Shown: positions 8,626-17,219, counted from the stretch's first letter. The stretch is 64,000 bases of DNA from JAKFWF01 sp963741505 (GCA_963741505.1 CAVUIJ010000035.1:62001-126000), one strand, 5' to 3'. Made by a program: numbers and translations. The notes: generated from the sequence alone by a model not told the origin.

Positions 8626-9351
8626 TCAGGCGAAAGCAACGCGGATGCGCCGGTTGAGCTTGCCCTTTTTCTCGATCTTCGTCACCGCGAGGCGGCCGAT
8701 CTCGGATGTGTTTTGCACATGCGTGCCGCCGCAGGGCTGGCGGTCGATGGCGCCGTCCGGGCCGATCAGCACCAGGCGGACCCGGCCCGAGCCCATCGGC
8801 GGCTTGACCGCCATCGTGCGCACCAGGCCGGGATTGGCCTCGAGTTCGGCATCGCTGATCCATTGCTCGGCCACGCCGTGGTTGCCGGCAATCAGCGCAT
8901 TCAATGCTTCAGTAAGCCGGTCCTTGTCGACGGCGTCGGCGTCGGTGATGTCGAAGTCGAGCCGGCCCTCGTCGGCGCCGATCTGGCCGCCGGTGACGGG
9001 GAACTTCACGATGGCGCACAGCAGATGCAACCCGGTGTGCATGCGCATCAGTTTGTGCCGGTTGGCCCAGTCGAGGCTGGCCGTGGCGACGGTGCCGGCA
9101 GCAGGTGTGGCCGCAAGCGGCGCCGCCGGCACATGCACGATCGTTTCCTTGTCGGCATCGTAGACGGCGGTTGCGATCTCGATCGGTGCGTGGCCCGCGA
9201 TCTCGAGGACGCCCTTGTCGCCCGGCTGGCCGCCGGCTGCGGCATAGAACACGGTGCGGTCGAGAATGATGCCGCCGCGATCGGTGACGCCCAGAATGCG
9301 GGCCTCGCAGTCACGGGCGTAGGCGTCGGCGCGGTAGAGCTTTTCGGTCAT
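8626..9351 (-). CDS. Alanyl-tRNA editing protein, AlaX type
   Basis: A 241-residue free-standing editing domain related to the C-terminal half of AlaRS, with the AlaX-M/L layout. It contains both zinc-ligand pairs: HTGLH (H105, H109) and CGGTH (C207, H211), plus the N-terminal beta-barrel with FYAAAGGQPGDKG. It hydrolyses mischarged Ser-tRNA(Ala), and possibly Gly-tRNA(Ala), in trans. It sits between cysK and sseA. A link is conceivable because serine is the precursor of cysteine and the toxic mischarging substrate, but that is inference. Confidence 0.9.
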   Translation of the reverse strand: MTEKLYRADAYARDCEARILGVTDRGGIILDRTVFYAAAGGQPGDKGVLEIAGHAPIEIATAVYDADKETIVHVPAAPLAATPAAGTVATASLDWANRHKLMRMHTGLHLLCAIVKFPVTGGQIGADEGRLDFDITDADAVDKDRLTEALNALIAGNHGVAEQWISDAELEANPGLVRTMAVKPPMGSGRVRLVLIGPDGAIDRQPCGGTHVQNTSEIGRLAVTKIEKKGKLNRRIRVAFA

Positions 9352-9386
9352 TATCTCAATTCACCCAATGTTTCGACCTTTGCAGT

Positions 9387-9471
9387 GTAGGGTGGATTGG
9401 CGACTTCGCGTAATCCGCCATCGTGCCGCCTGTTCGGACGCGGCGGATTACGCTTCGCTAATCCGCCCTAC
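9387..9471. repeat. REP-like inverted repeat, two facing hairpin arms
   Basis: Two roughly 30-base arms face each other: 9387-9419 (GTAGGG...AATCCGCC) and 9442-9471 (GGCGGATTA...CCCTAC). The second arm contains a perfect 9-bp stem, GGCGGATTA/TAATCCGCC, around the loop CGCTTCGC, and the first is an imperfect copy of its reverse complement. Elements with this core are dispersed in many proteobacterial genomes as REP-like palindromes. It lies in the cysK-alaX gap, and the cysK stop codon (9468-9470) is inside the second arm. No second copy was noticed in the window. Confidence 0.75.
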
Positions 9472-10544
9472 GGAACCGCTTCGAATGCGGTCGGTATGTC
9501 GGCGCGAGGCTTTACCAGCCACGGCGGCACCGGCAAGTTCTTCGACGCCATGAAGGCGGGGTTGAACAGCTTCGATTGGTAGCGGGTGCCGTAGTCGCAC
9601 AGGATCGTCACGATGGTGTGGCCCGGTCCGAGCTCGCGGGCAAGGCGAACGGCGCCGGCGATGTTGACGCCCGACGAGGCGCCGAGGCACAGGCCCTCCT
9701 CCATCACCAGCCGGTAGACGATCTCGACCGCCTCGGCGTCTTCGATACGGTAGGAGCGGTCGACGACGGCGCCCTCGAGATTGGCGGTGATGCGGCCCTG
9801 GCCGATGCCCTCGGTGATCGAGGAGCCTTCGGCCTTGAGTTCCCCCGTCGTGTAATAGCTGTGCAGCGCCGCACCCGGCGGATCGGCGAGTGCGATCTGG
9901 ACGCCGGGCTTGCGCGCCTTCAACCCCATCGACACGCCGGCCAGTGTGCCGCCGGAGCCGACGGCACAACAAAAGCCGTCGATACGGCCGCCGGTCTGTT
10001 CCCAGATCTCGGGCGCGGTGGTCTCGATATGGGCCTGGCGGTTGGCGACGTTGTCGAACTGGTTGGCCCAGATCGCGCCGTCGGGCGATGATCGGTTCAG
10101 TGCCTCGGCCAGGCGGCCGGAGTACTTCACGTAGTTGTTGGGGTTCTTGTAGGGCACCGCCGGCACTTCGACGAGGGTGGCGCCGAGCAGTCGGAGCGCG
10201 TCCTTCTTCTCCGCCGACTGGGTATCGGGGATCACGATCACTGATTTGTAGCCGAGAGCTGCGCCGATCACGGTGAGGCCGATGCCGGTGTTGCCTGCGG
10301 TGCCTTCGACGATCGTGCCGCCAGGTTTCAACGTGCCGCGGCGCACCGCATCCTCGATGATGAAGAGTGCCGCGCGATCCTTGACCGACTGGCCAGGGTT
10401 CATGAACTCGGCTTTGCCGAGGATCTCGCAGCCGGTCTCGGCTGAGGCGCGCCGCAGGCGGATCAGGGGGGTGCGGCCGACGGCACGGGCAATGGTCTCG
10501 GCGGTGAACACGGGATTGGGCCTCCAGGGCAGGTTTCTTCGCAT
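9468..10544 (-). CDS. cysK: Cysteine synthase A
   Basis: A PLP-dependent O-acetylserine sulfhydrylase of 358 residues that makes L-cysteine from O-acetylserine and sulfide. The PLP lysine is K55 in NPGQSVKDRAAL, the phosphate-binding loop is EGTAGNTGIGL, and GASSGVNIAGA near the C-terminus completes the cofactor site. It is slightly longer than the usual 310-345 residues, with a C-terminal extension that ends within the REP-like repeat, so the last few codons may come from that element. It is the first gene of a cysK-alaX-sseA series. The partner serine acetyltransferase, cysE, lies at 19.6 kb. Confidence 0.92.
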   Translation of the reverse strand: MRRNLPWRPNPVFTAETIARAVGRTPLIRLRRASAETGCEILGKAEFMNPGQSVKDRAALFIIEDAVRRGTLKPGGTIVEGTAGNTGIGLTVIGAALGYKSVIVIPDTQSAEKKDALRLLGATLVEVPAVPYKNPNNYVKYSGRLAEALNRSSPDGAIWANQFDNVANRQAHIETTAPEIWEQTGGRIDGFCCAVGSGGTLAGVSMGLKARKPGVQIALADPPGAALHSYYTTGELKAEGSSITEGIGQGRITANLEGAVVDRSYRIEDAEAVEIVYRLVMEEGLCLGASSGVNIAGAVRLARELGPGHTIVTILCDYGTRYQSKLFNPAFMASKNLPVPPWLVKPRADIPTAFEAVP

Positions 10545-10566
10545 ACGTCCGGTTTCGCTACGGCGC

Positions 10567-10582
10567 TTAACCCCGGCTTAAC
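10567..10582. promoter_or_regulatory. Consensus CtrA binding site
   Basis: TTAA-CCCCGGC-TTAAC matches exactly the full alphaproteobacterial CtrA box, TTAA-N7-TTAAC. It lies 82 bases upstream of the outer-membrane protein start at 10664 and 22 bases upstream of the divergent cysK start. CtrA is the cell-cycle response regulator, and outer-membrane proteins are frequent targets. That the beta-barrel gene is the target is inferred from position. Confidence 0.6.
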
Positions 10583-10663
10583 TGCCCCGGCGCATAGTCC
10601 CTGTGCAACCTGAAGGCAGCAGGCGTTCTCGATGGAAGTGCCTGTATCACGAGGATGACACAC

Positions 10664-11539
10664 ATGACACTCCACTTGAAGACCGGTCTTGCCTTGGGCG
10701 CCCTCGCGGCTGTGGCAGCCATTTCCGCGCCTGCCCTTGCCGCCGATCTCGGTGGCTACCGCGGTGGCTCGTTGAAGGATGGCGGTTATGGCGGGCCGAT
10801 GCCGAGCGCGGTCAGCAACTGCTATTTCCGCGCCGATGCAGGCTATTCCTGGTCGCGTGACCCGAAGATGAAGTTCCCGGTCGACAACACCGCGTTCAAT
10901 TTGGCGAACGCGACCAGCTTCGCCAGCGGCAGCGATGTCAGCGGTGAATCGATGGAAAATACCTGGCTGGCTGAAGGCGGCTTCGGCTGCGGCTCGGGCT
11001 CGAACGGCGTGCGCGCGGAACTGATGCTCGGCTATCACGGCGAGCGCAAGATCGACGGCGAGCCGCTCTATTATGCTGGCCCGGCAGCGGGTCCCGCGTA
11101 CGCGGTGAACGTCGATCCGGCCCACACCAGCGTCAAGACCTACACGGCGATGGCCAATTTCTACAAGGATTTCGGCCGCTTCGGCAACGTCACCCCGTAC
11201 GTCGGCGCCGGTGTCGGCATCGCCTACAACCAGATGGGCGAGACCTACTTCACCGGCAATCCGAACCTCACCAACAGGATCGCCGGCGACAACGACATCG
11301 CGCTCGCCTGGGCGCTGATGGCCGGCATCGGCTACCAGATCTCCGATCGCGCCATCCTCGACGTCGGCTACCGCTACCTCGACATGGGCAAGATCTCCTC
11401 GCAGCGCCACGACAATGCCGGCTTCATCAACCCGCGCGTGACCGTCGACGACCTCGCCGCCCACGAGTTCAAGGTCGGCCTGCGCTACCACCTCGGTGGC
11501 GACTGCTGCGCCCAGCCGGCCTATGCGCCGATGAAGTAG
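10664..11539 (+). CDS. Outer membrane beta-barrel protein (Omp25/OmpA-like barrel)
   Basis: A 291-residue exported protein. Its signal peptide (about 1-26) ends APALAAD, after which come alternating hydrophobic/polar strands with recurrent Gly-Tyr features (AGVGIAYN, GIGYQISDRAILDVGYRYLDMG) and a C-terminal strand EFKVGLRYHL followed by a short Cys-Cys tail. This resembles the eight-stranded Omp25/Omp31-like surface proteins of Hyphomicrobiales. ATG 10664 is preferred over ATG 10655 because GAGG at 10651 is 9 bases away from the former and abuts the latter. A strong hairpin follows the gene and a CtrA box precedes it. Confidence 0.88.
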   Translation: MTLHLKTGLALGALAAVAAISAPALAADLGGYRGGSLKDGGYGGPMPSAVSNCYFRADAGYSWSRDPKMKFPVDNTAFNLANATSFASGSDVSGESMENTWLAEGGFGCGSGSNGVRAELMLGYHGERKIDGEPLYYAGPAAGPAYAVNVDPAHTSVKTYTAMANFYKDFGRFGNVTPYVGAGVGIAYNQMGETYFTGNPNLTNRIAGDNDIALAWALMAGIGYQISDRAILDVGYRYLDMGKISSQRHDNAGFINPRVTVDDLAAHEFKVGLRYHLGGDCCAQPAYAPMK

Positions 11540-11572
11540 CCATTGGCTCCCTCCGGGACGCGATTGACAGCA

Positions 11573-11605
11573 AAGGGCCGGTTCCCGTCATGGGTACCGG
11601 CCCTT
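11573..11605 (+). terminator. Hairpin terminator after the outer-membrane protein gene
   Basis: AAGGGCCGGT-T-CCC pairs with GGG-T-ACCGGCCCTT around the loop GTCAT, with one T-T mismatch in the stem. It lies 33 bases after the stop of the beta-barrel gene. There is no long T tract, so termination may be imperfect. Confidence 0.6.
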
Positions 11606-11691
11606 GGCGCTGTTACGGCATCTGGCGAGGTTCTTGCGATGGCTGGTCCACGGCGAAGACCGTGAACCAATTCGCAAAGGATTGTGCCGCA

Positions 11692-11847
11692 ATGGGACGC
11701 TTTACCCTCATCTTGTTTGCAATCTGGGGGACATTTGCCTGGCTGCAGATGTCGGAACTGGATAGTCGGACGTTCTTCTGGGCGGCATTGCTGCCGGCCA
11801 CCTATTTCGTCGGGATGCTGCTGCTCAGGGATCGCGAGCAGCGCTGA
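11692..11847 (+). CDS. Small two-helix membrane protein, hypothetical
   Basis: A 51-residue, strongly hydrophobic protein. Helix 1 spans about residues 3-17 (TLILFAIWGTFAWL) and helix 2 about 28-45 (FFWAALLPATYFVGMLLL), with a charged RDREQR tail. ATG 11692 follows AAAGG with 11 bases spacing. The frame is open further upstream from 11590, but that part overlaps the terminator hairpin and has no membrane character, so the short form is preferred. No family recognised. Confidence 0.5.
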   Translation: MGRFTLILFAIWGTFAWLQMSELDSRTFFWAALLPATYFVGMLLLRDREQR

Positions 11848-11853
11848 GCCGGG

Positions 11854-13002
11854 TCAGGCGCCGATCTTGCCGTGCCACCACTTGCCGGCGAGCACGACGC
11901 CTTCCGACACGATCTTCTGGCGGCCCTCCATGTGCTCGCCCATGACGTCGACGTAGTCGAACTTGCCTTCCTTGATTTTCAGGACGGTTGCGTCGCCGAC
12001 GGCACCGGCCTTGAGCGTGCCGAGCTCGGGCCGTTTCAGCGCGATCGCGCAGTTGATCGTGCTCTCTTTGATGACTTCCTGCAGCGGCATGCCCATGCAC
12101 AGGAACTTCGACATCGTGGTGACCTGGTCGAAGGCCGGGCCGTCGATGCACAGCACATGCACGTCCGACGAGATGGTGTCGGGATAGAACCCGTTGGCCA
12201 GCATCGCGCGCGCGGTCTTGAAGGCGAACGAACCGGCGCCGTGGCCGATATCGAACAGCACGCCGCGCTTGCGCGCTGCCAGCACCGCGGACTTGACCGT
12301 GCCCTGGGCGGTGCACGGGGCGTTCGGGAACGGGCGGAACGCATGCGTCAGTACGTCGCCCGGCCGCAGCATGTCGAGGACATCCTCGTAGGACGGCGGC
12401 GGATGGTCGATGTGCGCCATCACCGGCATGCCGACCTCTTCCGCCACCTGCAGCGCGATGTTGAGGGGCGCGGCACCCTGGTCGCCCGACGAATGCCGGC
12501 CGACGCGCACCTTGATGCCGACGATCACGTCGCGATTGGCGTTTGCCACTTCGGCCGCCTCGCGCGGCGCCATCAGCTCCATGTTCTTGCTCTCGCCGAC
12601 CATGATCGTCTTGGAGAAGCCGAAGATGCCGGCGAACGACACGTGCAGGTAGGCGAGGATGCGCGCCTCGGAACGCTCGATCACATGGCGGCGGAAGCCG
12701 GCGAAGTTGCCGGGGCCGGCGCTGCCGGTGTCGATCGAGGTGGTGACGCCCGACTTGCGGCAGAACTCGTCGGCATCGATTCCGAGCGAGGTGCCGCCCC
12801 AATAGACGTGCGTATGCAGGTCGATCAGGCCCGGCGTCACGACGTAGCCCTTGACGTCGCGGATTTCGGTCTTGGGACCCGACTTCAAGGACTTGCCGAC
12901 GCCGGCAGCCTTGCCGTCCTTGAAACCGACGTCCATGACAGCGTCGATGTTCTGCGACGGGTCGATGACGTGGCCGCCGCGCAGGATGAGATCGAGGGTC
13001 AT
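11854..13002 (-). CDS. Amidohydrolase/deacetylase family metallohydrolase
   Basis: A 382-residue TIM-barrel metallohydrolase of the amidohydrolase superfamily. Visible metal-site residues are HTH in LIDLHTHVYWGGT, the bridging Lys in VGIKVRVGRH, HIDHPP, THAF, and the catalytic Asp in SSDVHV. The N- and C-terminal beta-sandwich strands (LILRGGHVIDPSQN, GDATVLKI) are present. The sequence resembles the dihydroorotase-like group often annotated as amidohydrolase/deacetylase; no substrate is assigned. ATG 13002 is chosen because the conserved LDLILRGG begins there, although the frame continues upstream. It points away from the deoxyribosyltransferase by 104 bases and probably shares its transcript. 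Confidence 0.85.
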   Translation of the reverse strand: MTLDLILRGGHVIDPSQNIDAVMDVGFKDGKAAGVGKSLKSGPKTEIRDVKGYVVTPGLIDLHTHVYWGGTSLGIDADEFCRKSGVTTSIDTGSAGPGNFAGFRRHVIERSEARILAYLHVSFAGIFGFSKTIMVGESKNMELMAPREAAEVANANRDVIVGIKVRVGRHSSGDQGAAPLNIALQVAEEVGMPVMAHIDHPPPSYEDVLDMLRPGDVLTHAFRPFPNAPCTAQGTVKSAVLAARKRGVLFDIGHGAGSFAFKTARAMLANGFYPDTISSDVHVLCIDGPAFDQVTTMSKFLCMGMPLQEVIKESTINCAIALKRPELGTLKAGAVGDATVLKIKEGKFDYVDVMGEHMEGRQKIVSEGVVLAGKWWHGKIGA

Positions 13003-13106
13003 GGCGTCCAATAGCCTCCGGTGGTTGCACTCAAGCGCAATCATAAACGGACGACGCCGTCTCCGCGCAGTGAAAATTGCCAGCGGAGCCGGCTCCGGGC
13101 GTCGGG

Positions 13107-13679
13107 TCAGCCCAGCAGTTTCTGCAATAGCGCCAAGCATTCGACGAAGCCTTCGAGGTCGGCCATGCGATCACGGCCGGCCACTTCGCGGCTGACGACG
13201 CGGCCGCCGCTTTCGTGCACCGCGACCGCGATCATCAGGTTCTCGACGAGACCGAAGTCCTCGACCTCGAGGTCGGCACGGTCGCAATCATAGGCCAGTG
13301 GCGGCGTCAGTCGCATGGCGCGGGCGCGCGCGGCATAGTCGCCGCCGGCGTTGGTGTAGCCGAGTGTCGGCTTGCCGAGCGCCCGCATGAAGCCGACCTC
13401 GAAGGCGGTGCCGGCATCCATCGAAGCGCCGCGAAACGGCGTCAGGTTGGCAATCAGGACATCGGCGGAGCGCATCAAGGCCTCGTTGGCGAGCGCGATG
13501 CGCCGCGCCGCCTCGGCCTTTTCGAGGCCTTTGAGATCGAGACTGGCGTCCAGCGGAAACAGCCCCTCGAAGCCGTGCGCGGCGGCGAGCCGGCACTTCT
13601 CGGCGCCGACCGCGAGCGCGTCCGGCAGGAAGACCTCGGGGCCTGCGAGGTAGATGCGCCGCCGGCGGGGCTCGGACAT
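13107..13679 (-). CDS. Nucleoside 2-deoxyribosyltransferase family protein
   Basis: A 190-residue Rossmann-like protein with the family's opening strand YLAGPEVFLPDA, the central motif ANLTPFRGASMDAGTAFEVG containing the catalytic Glu, and the C-terminal helix. Members swap bases between deoxyribonucleosides or cleave the N-glycosidic bond of nucleotides, usually in salvage or nucleotide-pool sanitation. ATG 13679 has GGGAG nine bases upstream; the longer in-frame form would need a TTG at 13697. It lies between the cyclase gene and the amidohydrolase, all on the minus strand. Confidence 0.88.
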   Translation of the reverse strand: MSEPRRRRIYLAGPEVFLPDALAVGAEKCRLAAAHGFEGLFPLDASLDLKGLEKAEAARRIALANEALMRSADVLIANLTPFRGASMDAGTAFEVGFMRALGKPTLGYTNAGGDYAARARAMRLTPPLAYDCDRADLEVEDFGLVENLMIAVAVHESGGRVVSREVAGRDRMADLEGFVECLALLQKLLG

Positions 13680-13703
13680 GGCGGAATGCTCCCACAATAT
13701 TGG

Positions 13704-14888
13704 TCAGGGACGATACAGTCTGTAGGTGCCCGGCACGCCCTTCAACTCATGCAGGCCGAGATCGTGCGGGGCAGTTGCGATGTGGTCGGCGAAGGCTTGC
13801 GACATCAGGATCGGCTGGCCGAGGCGACCATTGAGGCGGGTGATGCGGTTGGCGATGTTGATGTCGCGCCCGATCACGGTGAAGTCGAGCCGCTCGCCGG
13901 AGCCGACATTGCCGTAGGCGGCCTCGCCGAAGTGGAGCGCGATCCCCGCCTCGACCGGCGCTGGCAGCGAACCGTAGGCATTGGCGCGCGCAATGTGGGC
14001 AAGGCCGGTCGTGGCAGCGTCGAGCGCCGACTGGCAGGCCAGCGCGCTGTTGCCGTTCTTGGCCTCGAAAATCGCCAGCAAGCCGTCGCCGATGAATTTC
14101 AAGACCTCGCCGCCGCGGCTTTCGACTTCAGGCACCAGGCAATCGAAATAGCGGTTGAGGAGATCGGCAATATCCTCTTCGGGCAACGTCATCGACAGGT
14201 TGGTATAGCCGCGCATATCGGAAAAGTAGATCGCCGAGCGGATGCGCGTGACCTTGCCGCGATGGACGTCGCCGGCGAGGATGCGGTGGTGCGGATCGCC
14301 GCCGACGTAGGTCTGCAGGATCTCGTCGAGAATACGCTCCGAGGCGCGGATTTCCATTACCATGCGCATCGCCGGGATGATGCGGCGGAAGAATGCGATG
14401 TGGGCATCCTTGAAGCCGGCCGGATCGCGGGTGGCGAAAGTTGCGCCATTGCGGTTGCGGCCGCTCGAGAAGACGAGCGGGATGCAGATATAGTGCGTGT
14501 AGCCATTGGCCTTCAGCTCCGGCATCACGCCGTAGGCGTCGTCCGGCATCTGCTGCGGCCGCAGGATCACCCATTTGCCGGTCCGGTGCGCTTCGGCGAA
14601 GGGGCTGCGCTCGTAGCTGCGCTCCGATTCCGGACCATAGGGAAACACTCTGTGGATCGGCGGCTGGCCGGCCCGCCACTCCCGCCCCACCCCCTGGCTA
14701 GAGGCATTGAGGAGCTGGACAGCGGTCGTCGCCCGCGCAATCGGCACTCCGGCCGCGACGATGCGTTCGCAAAGCGCCGACAGGGCTTCGCCCAGATCCG
14801 GCATGAAGACCGCGGTCTCGAGCAGCCAATCGGCGATCTCGCTCGCCCGCCCCGTCAATATTACGTTGTCGTCACTCATCGCCGCCAT
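13704..14888 (-). CDS. Adenylate/guanylate cyclase domain protein
   Basis: A soluble 394-residue signalling protein. The N-terminal half (to about 200) looks like a GAF-type sensor (strands around THYICIPLVFSSG), and the C-terminal half is a class III cyclase domain. Metal Asp residues appear in IYFSDMRGYTNLS and LKFIGDGLLAIFE, with the DFTVIGRDINIANRI segment holding the transition-state Asn/Arg positions. It therefore looks catalytically competent, unlike many degenerate rhizobial copies. The signal sensed is unknown. It ends 24 bases before the deoxyribosyltransferase start. Confidence 0.88.
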   Translation of the reverse strand: MAAMSDDNVILTGRASEIADWLLETAVFMPDLGEALSALCERIVAAGVPIARATTAVQLLNASSQGVGREWRAGQPPIHRVFPYGPESERSYERSPFAEAHRTGKWVILRPQQMPDDAYGVMPELKANGYTHYICIPLVFSSGRNRNGATFATRDPAGFKDAHIAFFRRIIPAMRMVMEIRASERILDEILQTYVGGDPHHRILAGDVHRGKVTRIRSAIYFSDMRGYTNLSMTLPEEDIADLLNRYFDCLVPEVESRGGEVLKFIGDGLLAIFEAKNGNSALACQSALDAATTGLAHIARANAYGSLPAPVEAGIALHFGEAAYGNVGSGERLDFTVIGRDINIANRITRLNGRLGQPILMSQAFADHIATAPHDLGLHELKGVPGTYRLYRP

Positions 14889-14953
14889 CTATAGCGTCAA
14901 AGCCGGCCGACGTCGCGGTGTGGCCGCGCAATCGTGAAAAGACGTGAGGCAGC

Positions 14954-15562
14954 ATGGCCGAGATCAATTCCTTGTTTGTCAGCAAGGTCTACCGGGCCGA
15001 GTTGGAACGTGCGCAGCCGGCGGCAGTGGCCCGCGCCTGCCGGGCGATCGCGGCCGCCGACAAGGCCGGGCGGGCCTGGTCGAAGTCGAACGACTACAAA
15101 GGCTACACCTCCTATGCCTCGCTGAGCGATCTGCCCGAACGCGCGCCCGAGTTCGCCGAGCTCAAGCGGCTGATCGACAGCCACGTTGCCACATTCGCCG
15201 GCGAGGTGGCATTCGATCTCGGCCGCCGTCGCCTCAAGCTCGACAACATCTGGATCAACATCCTGTCACCCGGCGGCGTGCATACCGGCCACATCCACCC
15301 GCACAGCGTGGTCAGCGGCACGTTCTATGCAGCGGTGCCGGCCGGGGCGAGCGCGATCCGCTTCGAGGATCCCCGCCTCGGCCTGATGATGGCGGCGCCG
15401 ACCAGGCGATCAGATGCACCCCTCGATCAGCGGCCCTTCGTATCGATCGCGCCGACCGCCGGCACGCTACTGCTGTGGGAGAGTTGGCTGCGGCACGAGG
15501 TCCCGATGAACACGGCACGCCAGGACCGGATTAGCGTCAGCTTCAACTACCGCTGGGGCTGA
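14954..15562 (+). CDS. 2OG-Fe(II) oxygenase family protein (TIGR02466-like)
   Basis: A 202-residue double-stranded beta-helix protein. The iron facial triad is suggested by HTGHIHPHSVVSGTFY (about 98-113) and the distal His in ESWLRHEVPMN, with the 2-oxoglutarate-binding Arg in RISVSFNYRW. This pattern matches the TIGR02466 group of putative 2OG oxygenases of unknown substrate. Its 3' end overlaps the convergent GNAT gene by 20 bases. Confidence 0.82.
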   Translation: MAEINSLFVSKVYRAELERAQPAAVARACRAIAAADKAGRAWSKSNDYKGYTSYASLSDLPERAPEFAELKRLIDSHVATFAGEVAFDLGRRRLKLDNIWINILSPGGVHTGHIHPHSVVSGTFYAAVPAGASAIRFEDPRLGLMMAAPTRRSDAPLDQRPFVSIAPTAGTLLLWESWLRHEVPMNTARQDRISVSFNYRWG

Positions 15563-16079
15563 GGCGTTTACGCATCAAGACCTCGTCGAAGCCTGGCTTG
15601 ATCAAATCGTCGAGCACGACGACGTGCTCGAAGCCGCATCGCTCGTAGAGCCGCACGGCGCCATCGTTGAAGGATGCAGCACAGATCCAGACGTTGCGCA
15701 TTCCGGCCGCGCGCGCTTCCGCCTCGTACCAGGCAAGGATGGCGCTGCCAAACCCTGCGCCCTGCGCGCCAGGCAACACTCCCAGGAACTGCATATAGGG
15801 CCCGACCAGCCAGGGCGATCGGATCACCGCGACACCGATCGGTGTCCCGTTTGGTGCCGACCGGATCGCGAGCCGGATGCCACCGTCCGCTGCCGGTGCG
15901 AACAGCGAGGCGAGGTTCGCGGCGGATAGGCCAAAGCGCGACCACGGCTCGATCGCTGCAAGTGCAGCGCCCAGCGCCGGGGCTTCGGCGGCGGTCACAG
16001 CCGACAGGCTGAGGCCGCTTGGCACGAGATCATAGCGTTCCGCGCGGAACGCCGGTGGTGGTCGTTGGTCGCCAGTCAT
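15543..16079 (-). CDS. GNAT family N-acetyltransferase
   Basis: A 178-residue acetyltransferase. The acetyl-CoA loop is visible as LPGAQGAGFGSAILAWYEAEARAAG (motif A, Q-x-x-G-x-G), followed by the NDGAVRLYERCGFE motif B typical of GNAT folds. The acceptor is unknown. The chosen ATG 16079 makes it overlap the upstream polysaccharide deacetylase by 50 bases on the same strand, which implies translational coupling; a slightly later start is possible. Confidence 0.85.
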   Translation of the reverse strand: MTGDQRPPPAFRAERYDLVPSGLSLSAVTAAEAPALGAALAAIEPWSRFGLSAANLASLFAPAADGGIRLAIRSAPNGTPIGVAVIRSPWLVGPYMQFLGVLPGAQGAGFGSAILAWYEAEARAAGMRNVWICAASFNDGAVRLYERCGFEHVVVLDDLIKPGFDEVLMRKRLSPSGS

Positions 16080-17097
16080 AGCCTTGCCCTCCCGGCGGCA
16101 CCGGCCGCCGGCTGTAGAGGAAATCATACCTGTCGGTATCGCCCGGACGGCTGTCGTAGCAGGTATCGGCGGTGACCGGCTTGCCGGCCGCGATCAATTC
16201 GCTGACGGTGACGAACTCGAACCCCAACGCCTTGAGCTTCGGAACCGCCAGCGGCAGCGCCTCGGCGGTATGATAGCCGCGACCGTTGGCGTGGGCGATG
16301 ATGATCGAGCCCGGCTTGGTATTCCGCAGCATCGCCTCGGCGATGGCGCGGGCCGATTGCGAGGGCGCCGGATCGCCGGTCGAGACGTCCCACTGGATGC
16401 TCATCAAGCCACTGTCGGCAGCGGTCTGAAGGGCGGCGGGGCTGCAGGCGCCAAATGGGAAACGGTGCAGGGTGATCTGGTTCGCCACCGCGGCGACGGC
16501 GCCGGGATTGCCACTGGCGCAGGCGCGGGCTGCGAGTTCGCCGCGTACCTTGTGGTAGGCCCGCAGCGGGTTGATCATCTCTTCGACCAGCGCCGCGCCG
16601 CTCAAGGCGCGAACGTTGCGATGCGCCCATCCGTGCACGCCGATCTCGAACAACGGATCGCTCATCAGCTGTTGGCTTCGCGCGCCGTGGCTCATGAGCC
16701 ATTTGCCGCCGGCAAAAAGTGTCGCCTTGGTGCCGGTCGCGCGCAAGTAGTCGAAGATCGGGCCATCGTAGCCCGCGACCTCGCCCGGCTGTTCGCACAG
16801 GTCGAGGGTGAGGGCGATGAGCTTGCGCCCCTTCGGCAGCTCGATCCGCCGGATGGCGCCGCGCAAATGCGCCGGCAGCGGCGCCGCGACGCCGGGCGCA
16901 ATCTTCGTTGGCGCTGCGATCTGCGAACCGGCGATGCCGCGTGCGGGCCTGATCTCGTTCGCTCGTGCTGCGAGATCGGCGGGTGTGAAGCAGGCGCGCT
17001 GCAGCGCGCCACGATCGGCGGCGGCCGCTTGCGTCATAAGCCCGAGGGCAACGGCCGCCAGCGAAATCCGGCCAGGTCTTTGCTGCATACAGGCCAT
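16030..17097 (-). CDS. Polysaccharide deacetylase (NodB homology) family protein
   Basis: A 355-residue exported protein with an N-terminal signal segment (ISLAAVALGLMTQAAAAD). The NodB fold is seen as LIALTLDLCEQPGE (the usual TFDD is altered to TLDLC), the GTKATLFAGGKWL strand-helix, the EIGVHGWAHRN metal-His motif, and C-terminal SIIIAHANGRGYHT. Deacetylases of this fold remove N- or O-acetyl groups from chitin, peptidoglycan or polysaccharides. Change of the catalytic Asp-Asp pair to Asp-Leu is unusual but recurs in an alphaproteobacterial subgroup. ATG 17097 has GAGG 11 bases upstream. Confidence 0.85.
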   Translation of the reverse strand: MACMQQRPGRISLAAVALGLMTQAAAADRGALQRACFTPADLAARANEIRPARGIAGSQIAAPTKIAPGVAAPLPAHLRGAIRRIELPKGRKLIALTLDLCEQPGEVAGYDGPIFDYLRATGTKATLFAGGKWLMSHGARSQQLMSDPLFEIGVHGWAHRNVRALSGAALVEEMINPLRAYHKVRGELAARACASGNPGAVAAVANQITLHRFPFGACSPAALQTAADSGLMSIQWDVSTGDPAPSQSARAIAEAMLRNTKPGSIIIAHANGRGYHTAEALPLAVPKLKALGFEFVTVSELIAAGKPVTADTCYDSRPGDTDRYDFLYSRRPVPPGGQGYDWRPTTTTGVPRGTL

Positions 17098-17219
17098 CTG
17101 CGGCTTCACCTCGTCTGACGATCGCCGTAGATTATTCGACGATCGAGGTCCAGATCGTGGCGCAATCGCGTCGTTCGGAGTTTTTGCGCGCAGCATCGCT
17201 TTGCGCTATATTCGCGTGC

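Noticed and set aside
7682..9163. A 493-residue frame opposite sseA and alaX.
   Set aside because: It is an antisense shadow of two well-supported enzymes.
13215..14894. A 559-residue frame opposite the deoxyribosyltransferase and cyclase genes.
   Set aside because: It spans two real genes on the other strand and has no domain or start signal of its own.
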